Positions 1 to 5,878 of a DNA stretch of 6,348 bases are shown here, piece after piece. How positions within the stretch are numbered: the stretch's first letter is position 1; each line of letters opens with the position of its first letter. The DNA is from Bacillota bacterium. GTDB lineage: Bacteria; Bacillota; Sulfobacillia; JAJZYS01; JAJYTV01. The DNA is taken from NCBI GenBank assembly GCA_021810725.1, contig JAJZIE010000147.1, forward strand, positions 1 to 6,348, in the 5' to 3' direction. Below the pieces are notes generated by a model. It was not told where the DNA came from. It saw only the letters and a program-made list of their open reading frames with translations, and made no database searches. Both the position numbers and the translations under genes were made by a program.

Positions 1-459
1 GACGTCGAGCGGGCGCTGTGGCGTTTCGAGAAGTGAGGCGGGCAAGAGGCCAAGCTGCACCGCTACCGGCAGGTAACCCTGCTGCATGGCCCAGGCGGTG
101 GCCACCGGACTGTACGTCTTGATCGCCATGGTGGCGGCGGCGATGGCGCTGACGGGCTCACGAGGGCCGAACAGGGATGGCCCGACGCCCTGCACGAGGC
201 CGTCCAGCCGTGCCGTGGCGATGGCCGCGAAGTCCGGGCTGCTGGGTGGCACGTCGCCGAACACGGGCGGCGGGTCCCGCAGCAGCGGCACATCCAGCGT
301 GGCAAGCAGTTCGCTGACGAACTGGCCACGCGTCATAGGCCGCAGGGCCGCCTTGGCGGCCGGGGTGCCGGCACTTGCGGGCAACCCGAACAGCAGGGCG
401 AGGAAAACGATCGGCAGAGCGCCGAAACCGCGCAAGAGCGGCTGAAGGGCATGTTTCAT
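1..459 (-). CDS. Secreted SLH-like (S-layer homology) domain protein, N-terminal part, truncated by the window edge
   Basis: The frame is open from the ATG at 459 to the left edge, giving 153 residues without a stop. An in-frame TAG just upstream (codon at 469-471) makes this ATG the first possible start. Residues 1-30 form a Sec signal peptide: a basic start (MKHALQ), a hydrophobic core (PIVFLALLFGL) and an ASA cleavage site. Residues about 42-100 look like one SLH repeat: MTRGQFVSELLATL, then FGDVP (67-71), an alternating helix (FAAIATARLDGLVQGVG) and a closing LFGPREPVS. A second, weaker repeat seems to begin near residue 129 (GYLPVAVQLGLLP). SLH domains bind pyruvylated secondary wall polymers or peptidoglycan and anchor exported proteins to the envelope. 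The C-terminal effector part is outside the window, so its activity is unknown. No Shine-Dalgarno is seen; a -10-like site lies 6 nt before the ATG, suggesting a leaderless mRNA. The SLH call rests on motif reading, not on a profile search. Confidence 0.72.
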   Translation of the reverse strand, partial: MKHALQPLLRGFGALPIVFLALLFGLPASAGTPAAKAALRPMTRGQFVSELLATLDVPLLRDPPPVFGDVPPSSPDFAAIATARLDGLVQGVGPSLFGPREPVSAIAAATMAIKTYSPVATAWAMQQGYLPVAVQLGLLPASLLETPQRPLDV

Positions 460-465
460 CGCACT

Positions 466-474
466 AGACTACCA
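466..474 (-). promoter_or_regulatory. Putative extended -10 promoter of the SLH-like gene, possibly leaderless
   Basis: On the minus strand TGG is followed directly by TAGTCT, which fits TGn plus TAnnnT. The hexamer (471 to 466) ends 6 nt before the ATG at 459, so the predicted transcription start would fall at or next to the A of the start codon. No -35 hexamer is visible in the GC-only sequence upstream; extended -10 promoters can work without one. The same 9-mer lies upstream of the divergent gene at 601. This is prediction only. Confidence 0.4.
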
Positions 475-535
475 TGCCGGGCCCGCGCCGCGCGAGTGCC
501 GAAGCATGAACCGTCTAGCCACGTCCGCGCCGCAC

Positions 536-563
536 TTGCAGCATCGCGCCACGGTGGTAGTCT
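536..563 (+). promoter_or_regulatory. Putative promoter of the small membrane protein-ubiB operon
   Basis: A partial -35 match, TTGCAG (536-541), and an extended -10, TGG plus TAGTCT (555-563), are separated by 16 nt. Transcription would start near 570, leaving a leader of about 30 nt that contains the ribosome-binding site at 584-590. Each hexamer matches the sigma-70 consensus at only 3 of 6 positions. Support comes mainly from the TGn extension and from the identical 9-mer serving the divergent gene. Confidence 0.38.
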
Positions 564-600
564 CTAGGTCAGAGGTCATCACCGAGGAGGTTAGAACGCC

Positions 601-795
601 ATGCTGTTGCGCTGGATCTTGAAGCTCATCGGCTTCGGCTTCCTGCTCGGAGCCGGCACGCACTGCGGGACGGACCGCGATGAGGCGAAGGAAAAGGCGA
701 GAAGGTATCGCCGGCACGCCGCCAAGCGACTCCACCATCTCGCTGATCGCATCGCCGAGATCGGCGAGGAGAGCGAGCCAGAGCCTGGTGCTTAG
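601..795 (+). CDS. Small single-helix membrane protein with a basic amphipathic tail (64 aa), unknown function
   Basis: The ATG at 601 follows a strong Shine-Dalgarno (GAGGAGG, 584-590) at 10 nt spacing. That is good evidence for a real gene despite its size. Residues about 3-20 form one hydrophobic, glycine-rich membrane helix with a single cysteine just after it (C22). Residues 24-56 are highly charged (DEAKEKARRYRRHAAKRL, then HHLADRIAEI) and probably form a long amphipathic, possibly coiled helix. The tail is acidic (EESEPEPGA). The plan, a short membrane anchor followed by a charged helix, recalls YtxH-type small proteins, but I see no diagnostic motif and do not assign it there. The stop lies 11 bp before the ubiB-like start, so the two are probably co-transcribed. 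It may be an accessory or partner of the membrane kinase, which is inference from position only. The opposite-strand frame at 469-885 looks like a shadow. Confidence 0.75.
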   Translation: MLLRWILKLIGFGFLLGAGTHCGTDRDEAKEKARRYRRHAAKRLHHLADRIAEIGEESEPEPGA

Positions 796-806
796 GCAGG
801 TCGTTC

Positions 807-2420
807 GTGGATAGCCGACTGGGCCGTACGGCCGCGGTCCTGCGCTTGGCGCTGGGAGCGGCCGTGCGGGCGCTTTGGCTGACACGCGTGCGTTACCGCG
901 GCATGTCTCCCGAGCAGCGCATCCAGGCGGAACGCCACCTCTGGGCTCTTGAGGGACGCCACCTGCGCGACGCCGCCACTAGGCAGGGCGGCATGCTGAT
1001 CAAGCTCGGCCAGTTCCTGTCGACGCGGGCCGATGTGCTGCCCGAGGAGTTCACGCGGGAGGTCGGCCAGCTCCAGGATGTCGTGCCGCCGGTCGGTTGG
1101 CTGCAGGTGGACGCCGTCCTACGCGCGGCCTACGGCCCGCGCTACGTGCCGGACGTGTTCCAGTCCATCGAGCAGACGGCCGCCGCGGCCGCGTCGCTGG
1201 CGCAGGTCCATCACGCGCGCCTCGCGGATGGACAGGCTGTCGCCGTCAAGGTGCTCCGCCCCGGGATCGAGCGTGCCGTGCGCATCGATCTCGACGCGGT
1301 GCGTATCGCCGTGTCGTGGATGGTCCGGCTGACCAGCTGGGGCAAGCGCTTCGACCTGCTGGCCATCTGGCGCGAGCTCCGCGACACCACGGAGCAGGAA
1401 CTCGACCTCCATGGCGAGGCCGAGCGCAGCCGGCGGTTCGCCGAGAACTTCAAGGACGATCCGATGGTCGGGGCACCGGCCGTCATGCACGACCTGACGC
1501 GGTCCGGCGTGCTCGTGATGGAGCTCGTTCAGGGCATCAAGCCCGATCAGCTCGAGGCGCTCGACGCCGCCGGGATCGACCGGCAGGCCCTGGCGAAGCG
1601 TCTGATCGAAAGCTACATGAAGCAGTGGCTCGTCGACGGGTTCTTCCACGCCGACCCGCATCCGGGCAACATCTTCGTGCGGCCGGACGGCGCCCTGATC
1701 TACGTCGACTTCGGCATGATGGGCGAGATGCGCCCGCAGGACCAGACCGCGTTGCGCGAACTGGTGCAGGGTGTCATCGAGCACGATCTCGACCGCGCCA
1801 CACGCGGGCTCGTGGACCTTGGCTTCGTCCGGCCCGGCGCCGATCTCGCCAAACTCAGGCGCGCCTTCGGCTTCCTCCTGGACCGGCTTCTCGGCACCAC
1901 GTTCTTCAGGGCCAGCGGACCGGAGGTCGAGGCCTTCGTCCGCGAGATCCGGGACTTCCTGTACGAGCAGCCATTCCAGATCCCGGCACGCTACACGTTC
2001 CTCGGACGGGCGCTCGGCATCCTCTCGGGGATCGTGGCCCCGCTGGCGCCCGGCCAGAACTTCGTGCGACTGCTGATGGACGGCGCGCGCCGCTATGCCA
2101 GCGGCTCGACGGGCGCCGGCACGCGGCAGGTGCTGCGCGGCGTTCTCCGCCGGCTGCAGGAGCCCTTGCAGCAGGCCTTGCGCCTGCTCTCGAAACTCGA
2201 CCGCGACGACTATCGCATCCCGATCGACTTCGAACCGCTGGCGCGCGAGATGAAGGCCGGTCGCGCGGCGCTTCGCGCCCTGACCTGGGTCACCCTGGGG
2301 GGCTTCGCGGCCCTGGTCGCCGCCCTGGTGGGCGTGGCGATGGTCGGACTTCGGGATGTGCTGATCGTTTTGAGCGTAATCTTCTTTGTTGGAGCGATCT
2401 TGGCGCAGCGCAGGGCCTGA
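807..2420 (+). CDS. ubiB: UbiB/ABC1/ADCK-family atypical protein kinase-like membrane protein
   Basis: This 537-residue protein carries the full UbiB signature. It has the family-specific KxGQ motif (K66-L-G-Q69) followed by FLSTRADVLP. An alanine-rich loop (A125-S130, AAAAAS) replaces the usual kinase P-loop, and the nucleotide-binding lysine is K148 (VAVKVL). It also has an acidic ELDLHGEA segment (198-205), a hinge MEL (238-240), a catalytic-loop HADPHPGN (281-288) and DFG (301-303). Two C-terminal membrane helices lie at about 491-514 and 517-533, as in many bacterial members. UbiB/COQ8 proteins are ATPases needed for ubiquinone biosynthesis or lipid handling; in bacteria without ubiquinone they are linked to isoprenoid lipids or quinones, and the substrate is unsettled. 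The family is certain, the pathway is not. The GTG start at 807 follows AGGCAGG (794-800) at 6 nt spacing and sits 11 bp after the small membrane protein gene. All key residues are present, so it should be functional. Confidence 0.95.
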   Translation: MDSRLGRTAAVLRLALGAAVRALWLTRVRYRGMSPEQRIQAERHLWALEGRHLRDAATRQGGMLIKLGQFLSTRADVLPEEFTREVGQLQDVVPPVGWLQVDAVLRAAYGPRYVPDVFQSIEQTAAAAASLAQVHHARLADGQAVAVKVLRPGIERAVRIDLDAVRIAVSWMVRLTSWGKRFDLLAIWRELRDTTEQELDLHGEAERSRRFAENFKDDPMVGAPAVMHDLTRSGVLVMELVQGIKPDQLEALDAAGIDRQALAKRLIESYMKQWLVDGFFHADPHPGNIFVRPDGALIYVDFGMMGEMRPQDQTALRELVQGVIEHDLDRATRGLVDLGFVRPGADLAKLRRAFGFLLDRLLGTTFFRASGPEVEAFVREIRDFLYEQPFQIPARYTFLGRALGILSGIVAPLAPGQNFVRLLMDGARRYASGSTGAGTRQVLRGVLRRLQEPLQQALRLLSKLDRDDYRIPIDFEPLAREMKAGRAALRALTWVTLGGFAALVAALVGVAMVGLRDVLIVLSVIFFVGAILAQRRA

Positions 2421-2437
2421 CCGAGGATACCGGCCGC

Positions 2438-2521
2438 AAGCCCCTGGCTTCAGCGATGGGGATAAGTCCGGATTGAGCCACGGACCGAGAAAGAATCCCC
2501 CGGCTTTAGCCCTGGGGAGAA
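2438..2521 (+). repeat. Pair of IS200/IS605-like hairpin repeats (direct repeat, 56-bp period), probable mobile-element remnant
   Basis: Positions 2438-2465 and 2494-2521 align without gaps at 22 of 28 bases. Each forms a hairpin. In copy 1, CCCC (2441-2444) pairs with GGGG (2458-2461) around an inner GC-TTCA-GC. In copy 2, CCCC (2497-2500) pairs with GGGG (2514-2517) around GGC-TTTA-GCC. The form AATCCCCC-GGCTTTAGCC-nnGGGG followed a few bases later by TCAA (2524-2527) is familiar from right ends of IS200/IS605/IS1341-type (TnpB) elements, where it also forms the 3' end of the omega RNA. No tnpA or tnpB coding sequence is present, so this would be a solo end, a short non-autonomous derivative or a domesticated RNA element. 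The assignment rests on remembered family patterns, not on a search. Confidence 0.5.
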
Positions 2522-2531
2522 CGTCAAACAT

Positions 2532-2538
2532 AGGGGGA
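2532..2538 (+). promoter_or_regulatory. Ribosome-binding site deciding the TTG start of the hydrolase
   Basis: AGGGGGA lies 6 nt before the TTG at 2545. It is the only purine-rich Shine-Dalgarno-like stretch that places the membrane helix at the N-terminus of the protein. A second in-frame TTG at 2548 is an equally readable alternative one codon later. Confidence 0.6.
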
Positions 2539-2544
2539 ACGGGT

Positions 2545-3498
2545 TTGTTGGTCTCCGCACGGCGGCGGCGCTGGATCAAGGCCGTGCTGGTCGCACTCCT
2601 GATCGCCGCCGTCGCCAGCGTCGGCTGGAGTTTCTACATCGGTTGGACGCTCACGCACCTGCCAAGGGCCAAGATGCCGACGAATCCGCGATACTGGGGC
2701 ATGCCGTACAAGACGATCCGCTTTCCGAGCGCGGTCGACCACCTGCGCCTACATGGCTGGTGGATCCCGGCGCCTCACGCCACCATGACGGTGGTGTTCT
2801 CGCACGGCTTCGGATCCAACCGCGCGGACATCGGCGTGCCGGGCCTCCTGATGATGCGGGCGGTGCACCTTTGGGGCGCGAACATTCTCACCTTCGACTA
2901 CCGCGCCGAGGGGCGCAGCCCCGGCACGATGGTCTCGGTCGGGGAGTACGAGGTGCGGGACCTCGTTGGCGCGGCGGAGGCGGCGCGCACGCGGTTCGCG
3001 CCGAACCTGCCCGTGGCGTTGGTGGGATACTCGATGGGCGCGAGCGTCGCGCTCTTGGCCGGCGAGCGGGATCCGCACGTCGCGGCCGTCGTCGCCGACA
3101 GCCCGTTCGCGTCGCTTGCGCCGTACCTTTCGCACAACCTGCCCGTCTGGACGGGTCTGCCCTCGTTTCCGTTCGACTGGTTGCTCCTGAATGTGGCGGC
3201 ACCCATCCTTGGCATCTCACCGAACCGCGTGAACCCGCTCGCGGGGGTGAGGGCCTTCGGCCAGCGGCCGGTGCTGCTGATCGCCGGCACCGCCGACAAG
3301 ACGATTCCCCACCGCGACTCGGTCGAGCTCTACCGGGCCCTGAGGCAGACGGACCCCAAGGCGGCGCTCTGGCTGGTGCCGGGGGCGCACCATGTGGAGT
3401 CGTTCCAGCTGCGCCCCCTCGCTTACTTGATGCGGCTCTACGACACGTTGCACCAAGTGGACAAGAGCCTTAGGCGCGTACCGAACTACGGCCTCTGA
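2545..3498 (+). CDS. Membrane-anchored alpha/beta hydrolase, YqkD/Bem46-like
   Basis: With the TTG start at 2545 the protein has 317 residues. A basic segment (ARRRRWIK, 5-12) precedes one membrane helix (about 13-34), so the enzyme should be anchored with the catalytic domain outside the cytoplasm (inferred from the positive-inside rule). The fold markers are in order: an oxyanion-region SHGFGSN (86-92), the conserved FDYRAEGRS strand/turn (117-125), the nucleophile elbow GYSMGA (161-166, nucleophile S163), ADSPF (184-188), the acid in GTADKTIP (D251) and a C-terminal histidine in PGAHH (H282 or H283). The ordering, the N-terminal helix and the FPFDWLLL cap segment resemble Bacillus YqkD and the Bem46 group, serine hydrolases (esterase/peptidase-like) whose substrate is unknown. 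It follows the ubiB-like gene on the same strand, so it may share the transcript. Its 3' end overlaps the opposing carboxypeptidase gene by 13 bp. Family is sure; substrate is not known. Confidence 0.9.
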   Translation: MLVSARRRRWIKAVLVALLIAAVASVGWSFYIGWTLTHLPRAKMPTNPRYWGMPYKTIRFPSAVDHLRLHGWWIPAPHATMTVVFSHGFGSNRADIGVPGLLMMRAVHLWGANILTFDYRAEGRSPGTMVSVGEYEVRDLVGAAEAARTRFAPNLPVALVGYSMGASVALLAGERDPHVAAVVADSPFASLAPYLSHNLPVWTGLPSFPFDWLLLNVAAPILGISPNRVNPLAGVRAFGQRPVLLIAGTADKTIPHRDSVELYRALRQTDPKAALWLVPGAHHVESFQLRPLAYLMRLYDTLHQVDKSLRRVPNYGL

Positions 3499-4640
3499 AG
3501 GTCCGTGCCGCTCAGGCGTCCCGACCATGAAGCGACGAGCGACCAGAGCCTGATCCAAGTCGGAACGGGTGGAGCCTCGAGAGCGACGCGTCTTGCGCCG
3601 ATGGACAGATAGCCCACCGTGCCGCCCCGGGCGACCGCGGCAGCCGGGGAGAGATTCAGGGCAGGCTTGCCGCCCTGCGGCAGAAAGAGCGGGCCCGCCG
3701 TGCGCAGCACCTGGGACGTGCCGCCAGGCCAGATCAGCCTCCCTGCGACTTGCCCGGCCGGAAGCGTCTCGGCCCTCGCCCGGGCGAACGCCCAGTCAAG
3801 CAGGCGGCGAGCGTCCTCAAAGCGCACCGCGTCGCTCTGCTCGCCCATCACCACGCCCACGGCCACGTCCTTGCCGCGCTGCGCCGCGAACAGGAGGACA
3901 TAGCCGGCCGGAACCGTCTGGCCCGTCTTGATGCCGATGGCGCCCCCGTAGCTCCAGAGCAGGCGGTTCAGGCTGCGGATCTGCTGGCCCTGGGAGAGCG
4001 TCGCCGTGCGCAGGCGCACGATGGCGGCCAGGGTGGGATTGCGCAGCGCCGCCTCGCCGAGCCGGATCTCGGCTTCCGGAGAGAGCTGGTCGAGCGAAGA
4101 GAGACCGCTCGGGTCCCCGAGCGCGGGCAGACCGAGCCGGAGCGCTGCCCCGACAGACTGCATACGTCCGAGCAGCCCGCTTGCCCCGCCGGGCGAGAGA
4201 GCGGCCAGGATGTCCGCGGCGTTGTCGGCGCTCGGGAGCAGCATCGCGAGCAGGAGGTCGCGGACGGTAAGCGTTTCGCCTGTGACGAGGGGCAACTCGC
4301 CGTGGCCAAGGCGCAAACCTTCGTGCGCCGCCGCCGCATCTTCGGCCGTGACGACGATGCGACGCGAGAGCGGCAAGCCCTCCTGCAGGAGGGCAAGCGC
4401 CGTCAGGATCTTGATGGTGGATGCCGTCGGGCGAAGGTCGTTTGCCTTGCGGCCCGCGATGATCCGGCCGTCGTAGGAGATGGCGAAGGCCGGTGCCGCC
4501 ACCCCGGACAGGGGCGGAGGCGCCGGCCGGGACCAGTCAGCGGACTGGACGCTCGGAAACGGGGCGGGCAGGACGGAGACGGTTGCGTAGATGGCGGCCG
4601 CGACGGCCACGAACGCCGCGACGACTGACCTGGCTTTCAC
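3486..4640 (-). CDS. D-alanyl-D-alanine carboxypeptidase, peptidase S11 (PBP5/DacF type)
   Basis: This 384-residue exported enzyme would remove the terminal D-Ala from peptidoglycan stem pentapeptides, limiting cross-linking. An N-terminal hydrophobic segment (about 5-26) is a signal peptide or anchor. The active-site motifs are in the right order and spacing: S74-T-I-K77 (SxxK, acylated serine S74), S137-A-D-N140 at the SxN position, and K238-T-G240 (KTG). After residue about 290 comes a beta-rich C-terminal domain like that of PBP5. It is followed by a short amphipathic, tryptophan-containing tail (WIRLWSLVASW, 362-372) that could bind the outer face of the membrane. At the SxN motif Asp139 occupies the usual Asn position and Asn follows it; the standard form is SxNDA. 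The GTG start overlaps the LCP stop as GTGA, with no good Shine-Dalgarno of its own (GAGGT lies about 15 nt away), so translational coupling is likely. The specific dac paralogue cannot be named. Confidence 0.92.
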   Translation of the reverse strand: MKARSVVAAFVAVAAAIYATVSVLPAPFPSVQSADWSRPAPPPLSGVAAPAFAISYDGRIIAGRKANDLRPTASTIKILTALALLQEGLPLSRRIVVTAEDAAAAHEGLRLGHGELPLVTGETLTVRDLLLAMLLPSADNAADILAALSPGGASGLLGRMQSVGAALRLGLPALGDPSGLSSLDQLSPEAEIRLGEAALRNPTLAAIVRLRTATLSQGQQIRSLNRLLWSYGGAIGIKTGQTVPAGYVLLFAAQRGKDVAVGVVMGEQSDAVRFEDARRLLDWAFARARAETLPAGQVAGRLIWPGGTSQVLRTAGPLFLPQGGKPALNLSPAAAVARGGTVGYLSIGARRVALEAPPVPTWIRLWSLVASWSGRLSGTDLQRP

Positions 4641-5872
4641 GGACCGTAGACGGTGACCTCGGAAACGGGACCCGGCGTGACGAGTTCGTTGCCCGCCGCA
4701 AGCGCGCGTGCCACGACGAAGCCGTCCACGGGCTGTCCGTTCGGGAAGACTACCGTCAGCCTGCTGCTGGGACTGGTGGTCGAGGTCTGGGTGACGGGGA
4801 AGCCGGCCTTCTGCAGCAGGGCCACGTACGCCGAGGAGCCCTCGACCGCGACGGGCACGTTCTTGGGCGATGGGAAGGCGGGCAGGCCGGTCCAGGCGCC
4901 CGTGCTGCCGTAAGGCTTCAGGATCTTGGTCACGTCGGCCGGGTTGAGCACGTCGTAGTACGCCCCGTCGATCTGGTTCTCGTGGTTGATTCCGGGTAGC
5001 GGCATCGGCGCGAGGTCCATCGAGTCGCCGTTGCTGCCGAGGGTGATATGCTGCACGTGGCTATGGGCCAGAGTGAGGCCGAGCGAAAGCAGCTGGCTGT
5101 TCGAGAGGTTCGTCGCGACATCCTTGCGCCAGGTGGAGACGAGCGCCGGAAGGTGCAGGGCCGCCTGCACCGGGTTGTGCAGGAGCTTGTCCTTCAGCGC
5201 GAAGAGCACCTGGGCCTCGGCGTCCATGCGCTGGAAGTCCGTGGTGCGGTACGTGTTGGCGGTGTTCTGGCGGACGCGGATGTAGGCGAGCACCCAGGGC
5301 CCGGAGAGGCAATGGACCCCTGGCTGGAAGTCCGCGCCGCTGTGGAGCGGATCGTAGATGCGCGCCGGAATGTCGATGTTGACGCAGCCGACGGCGTCCA
5401 CGGCGTCGACGAATCCCTGGAAGTCGGTGGCGACGTAGGCCTTGATCGGCATGCCGGTGAAGTGGCTCACGACCTGCATCGCGAGCTCCGGCCCGCGCTG
5501 CGGGCTCTGCGTCAAGCCGAGGAAGAAGCTCTCCTTGATCTTCGGCACCGGGTCGTTCCACTGCGGCAAGGCGATCAGGAGGTCCCGCGGGATCGAGATC
5601 AGCGTGACCGTGTGCTTCTGGGGATCGATGTGGGCGACCATGAGAATGTCCGCCTGCCCGCCGGATGTGCCGAGCGAGAGGGGCCCGCCCGCCTTCCGGG
5701 CGTTGTTGCCGATGAGCAGGATGTTGAAAGGCACGTTTGTGGCCACCTTCGCCGCGGAACCGCCAGGGGTCGCCGAGGCGCCGAACCAGCTTCGCACGTA
5801 GGCGCCGGCTCCGATCAGCACGAGGACGACGACCAGGAGCCAGATAAACCTGGGGCGCAACCGTTTCTTCAA
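4637..5872 (-). CDS. LytR-CpsA-Psr (LCP) family cell-wall polymer transferase-like protein with a LytR_C-like domain
   Basis: LCP proteins move undecaprenyl-linked glycopolymers (teichoic acid, capsule, arabinogalactan) onto peptidoglycan at the outer membrane face. With the TTG start at 5872 the protein has 411 residues: a basic start (MKKRLRPR), one membrane helix (about 9-26), and an extracellular LCP domain (about 48-235). That domain shows FNILLIG (49-55), ADILMVAHID (74-83), the hallmark SIPRD (93-97), KIKESF (111-116), AYIRVR (196-201) and DFQR (212-215). C163 and C188 could form a disulfide. A C-terminal region (about 338-411, starting VPVAVEGSSAYVALLQKAGF) fits a LytR_C-like domain. 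Several expected active-site residues are changed: the usual GxDxR is G55-N-N-A-R59, and the R of RxD is Q73. D75, R96, R199 and R201 are kept. TTG is preferred over the GTG at 5905 because AGGAGGT lies 6 nt before it. It is the first gene of a two-gene unit with the carboxypeptidase. Confidence 0.92.
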   Translation of the reverse strand: MKKRLRPRFIWLLVVVLVLIGAGAYVRSWFGASATPGGSAAKVATNVPFNILLIGNNARKAGGPLSLGTSGGQADILMVAHIDPQKHTVTLISIPRDLLIALPQWNDPVPKIKESFFLGLTQSPQRGPELAMQVVSHFTGMPIKAYVATDFQGFVDAVDAVGCVNIDIPARIYDPLHSGADFQPGVHCLSGPWVLAYIRVRQNTANTYRTTDFQRMDAEAQVLFALKDKLLHNPVQAALHLPALVSTWRKDVATNLSNSQLLSLGLTLAHSHVQHITLGSNGDSMDLAPMPLPGINHENQIDGAYYDVLNPADVTKILKPYGSTGAWTGLPAFPSPKNVPVAVEGSSAYVALLQKAGFPVTQTSTTSPSSRLTVVFPNGQPVDGFVVARALAAGNELVTPGPVSEVTVYGP

Positions 5873-5878
5873 ACCTTT

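Larger units (their letters stand above)
2421..2544. other. Intergenic region between the ubiB-like and hydrolase genes
   Basis: This 124-bp gap holds two related hairpins (see the repeat entry) and, at its end, the hydrolase ribosome-binding site. The hydrolase frame stays open upstream to a TTG at 2386. That would read through the hairpins and overlap ubiB by 35 nt, with no family-like protein sequence, so the gap is treated as non-coding. No convincing promoter is seen; read-through from the ubiB-like gene is likely. Confidence 0.6.

Noticed and set aside
469..885. Minus-strand open frame (138 codons) over the small membrane protein
   Set aside because: It has no convincing start signals, whereas the plus-strand gene has GAGGAGG at good spacing. 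It also spans the divergent promoter region.
2438..2521. Two-copy repeat as a CRISPR remnant
   Set aside because: The repeats differ at 6 of 28 positions, there are only two, and no cas gene is nearby. The internal hairpin and TCAA fit an IS605-type end better.
2497..2530. Second hairpin as an intrinsic terminator for the ubiB-like gene
   Set aside because: The GC-rich stem is followed by GAGAACGTCAAAC with no T-run, so it does not fit a Rho-independent terminator.
2386..2544. N-terminal extension of the hydrolase to a TTG at 2386
   Set aside because: It would overlap the ubiB-like gene and translate both hairpins, and it adds 53 residues before a membrane anchor that otherwise sits neatly at the N-terminus behind a Shine-Dalgarno.
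1119..2579. Long minus-strand open frame (486 codons) antisense to the ubiB-like gene
   Set aside because: It is the mirror of a gene with full UbiB motifs in very GC-rich DNA, where stop-free antisense frames are common. The product is low-complexity and shows no family motif.
3468..3501. Imperfect inverted repeat (CCTT-AGGC with GCCT-ctg-AAGG) at the convergent gene ends as a bidirectional terminator
   Set aside because: The stem is short and interrupted by a 3-nt bulge, the loop is about 15 nt, and no T-tract follows on either strand.
3750..4628. Plus-strand open frame (292 codons) antisense to the carboxypeptidase
   Set aside because: It is rich in Arg, Gly, Ala and Glu with no recognisable domain. 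The opposite strand carries SxxK and KTG motifs in correct order.
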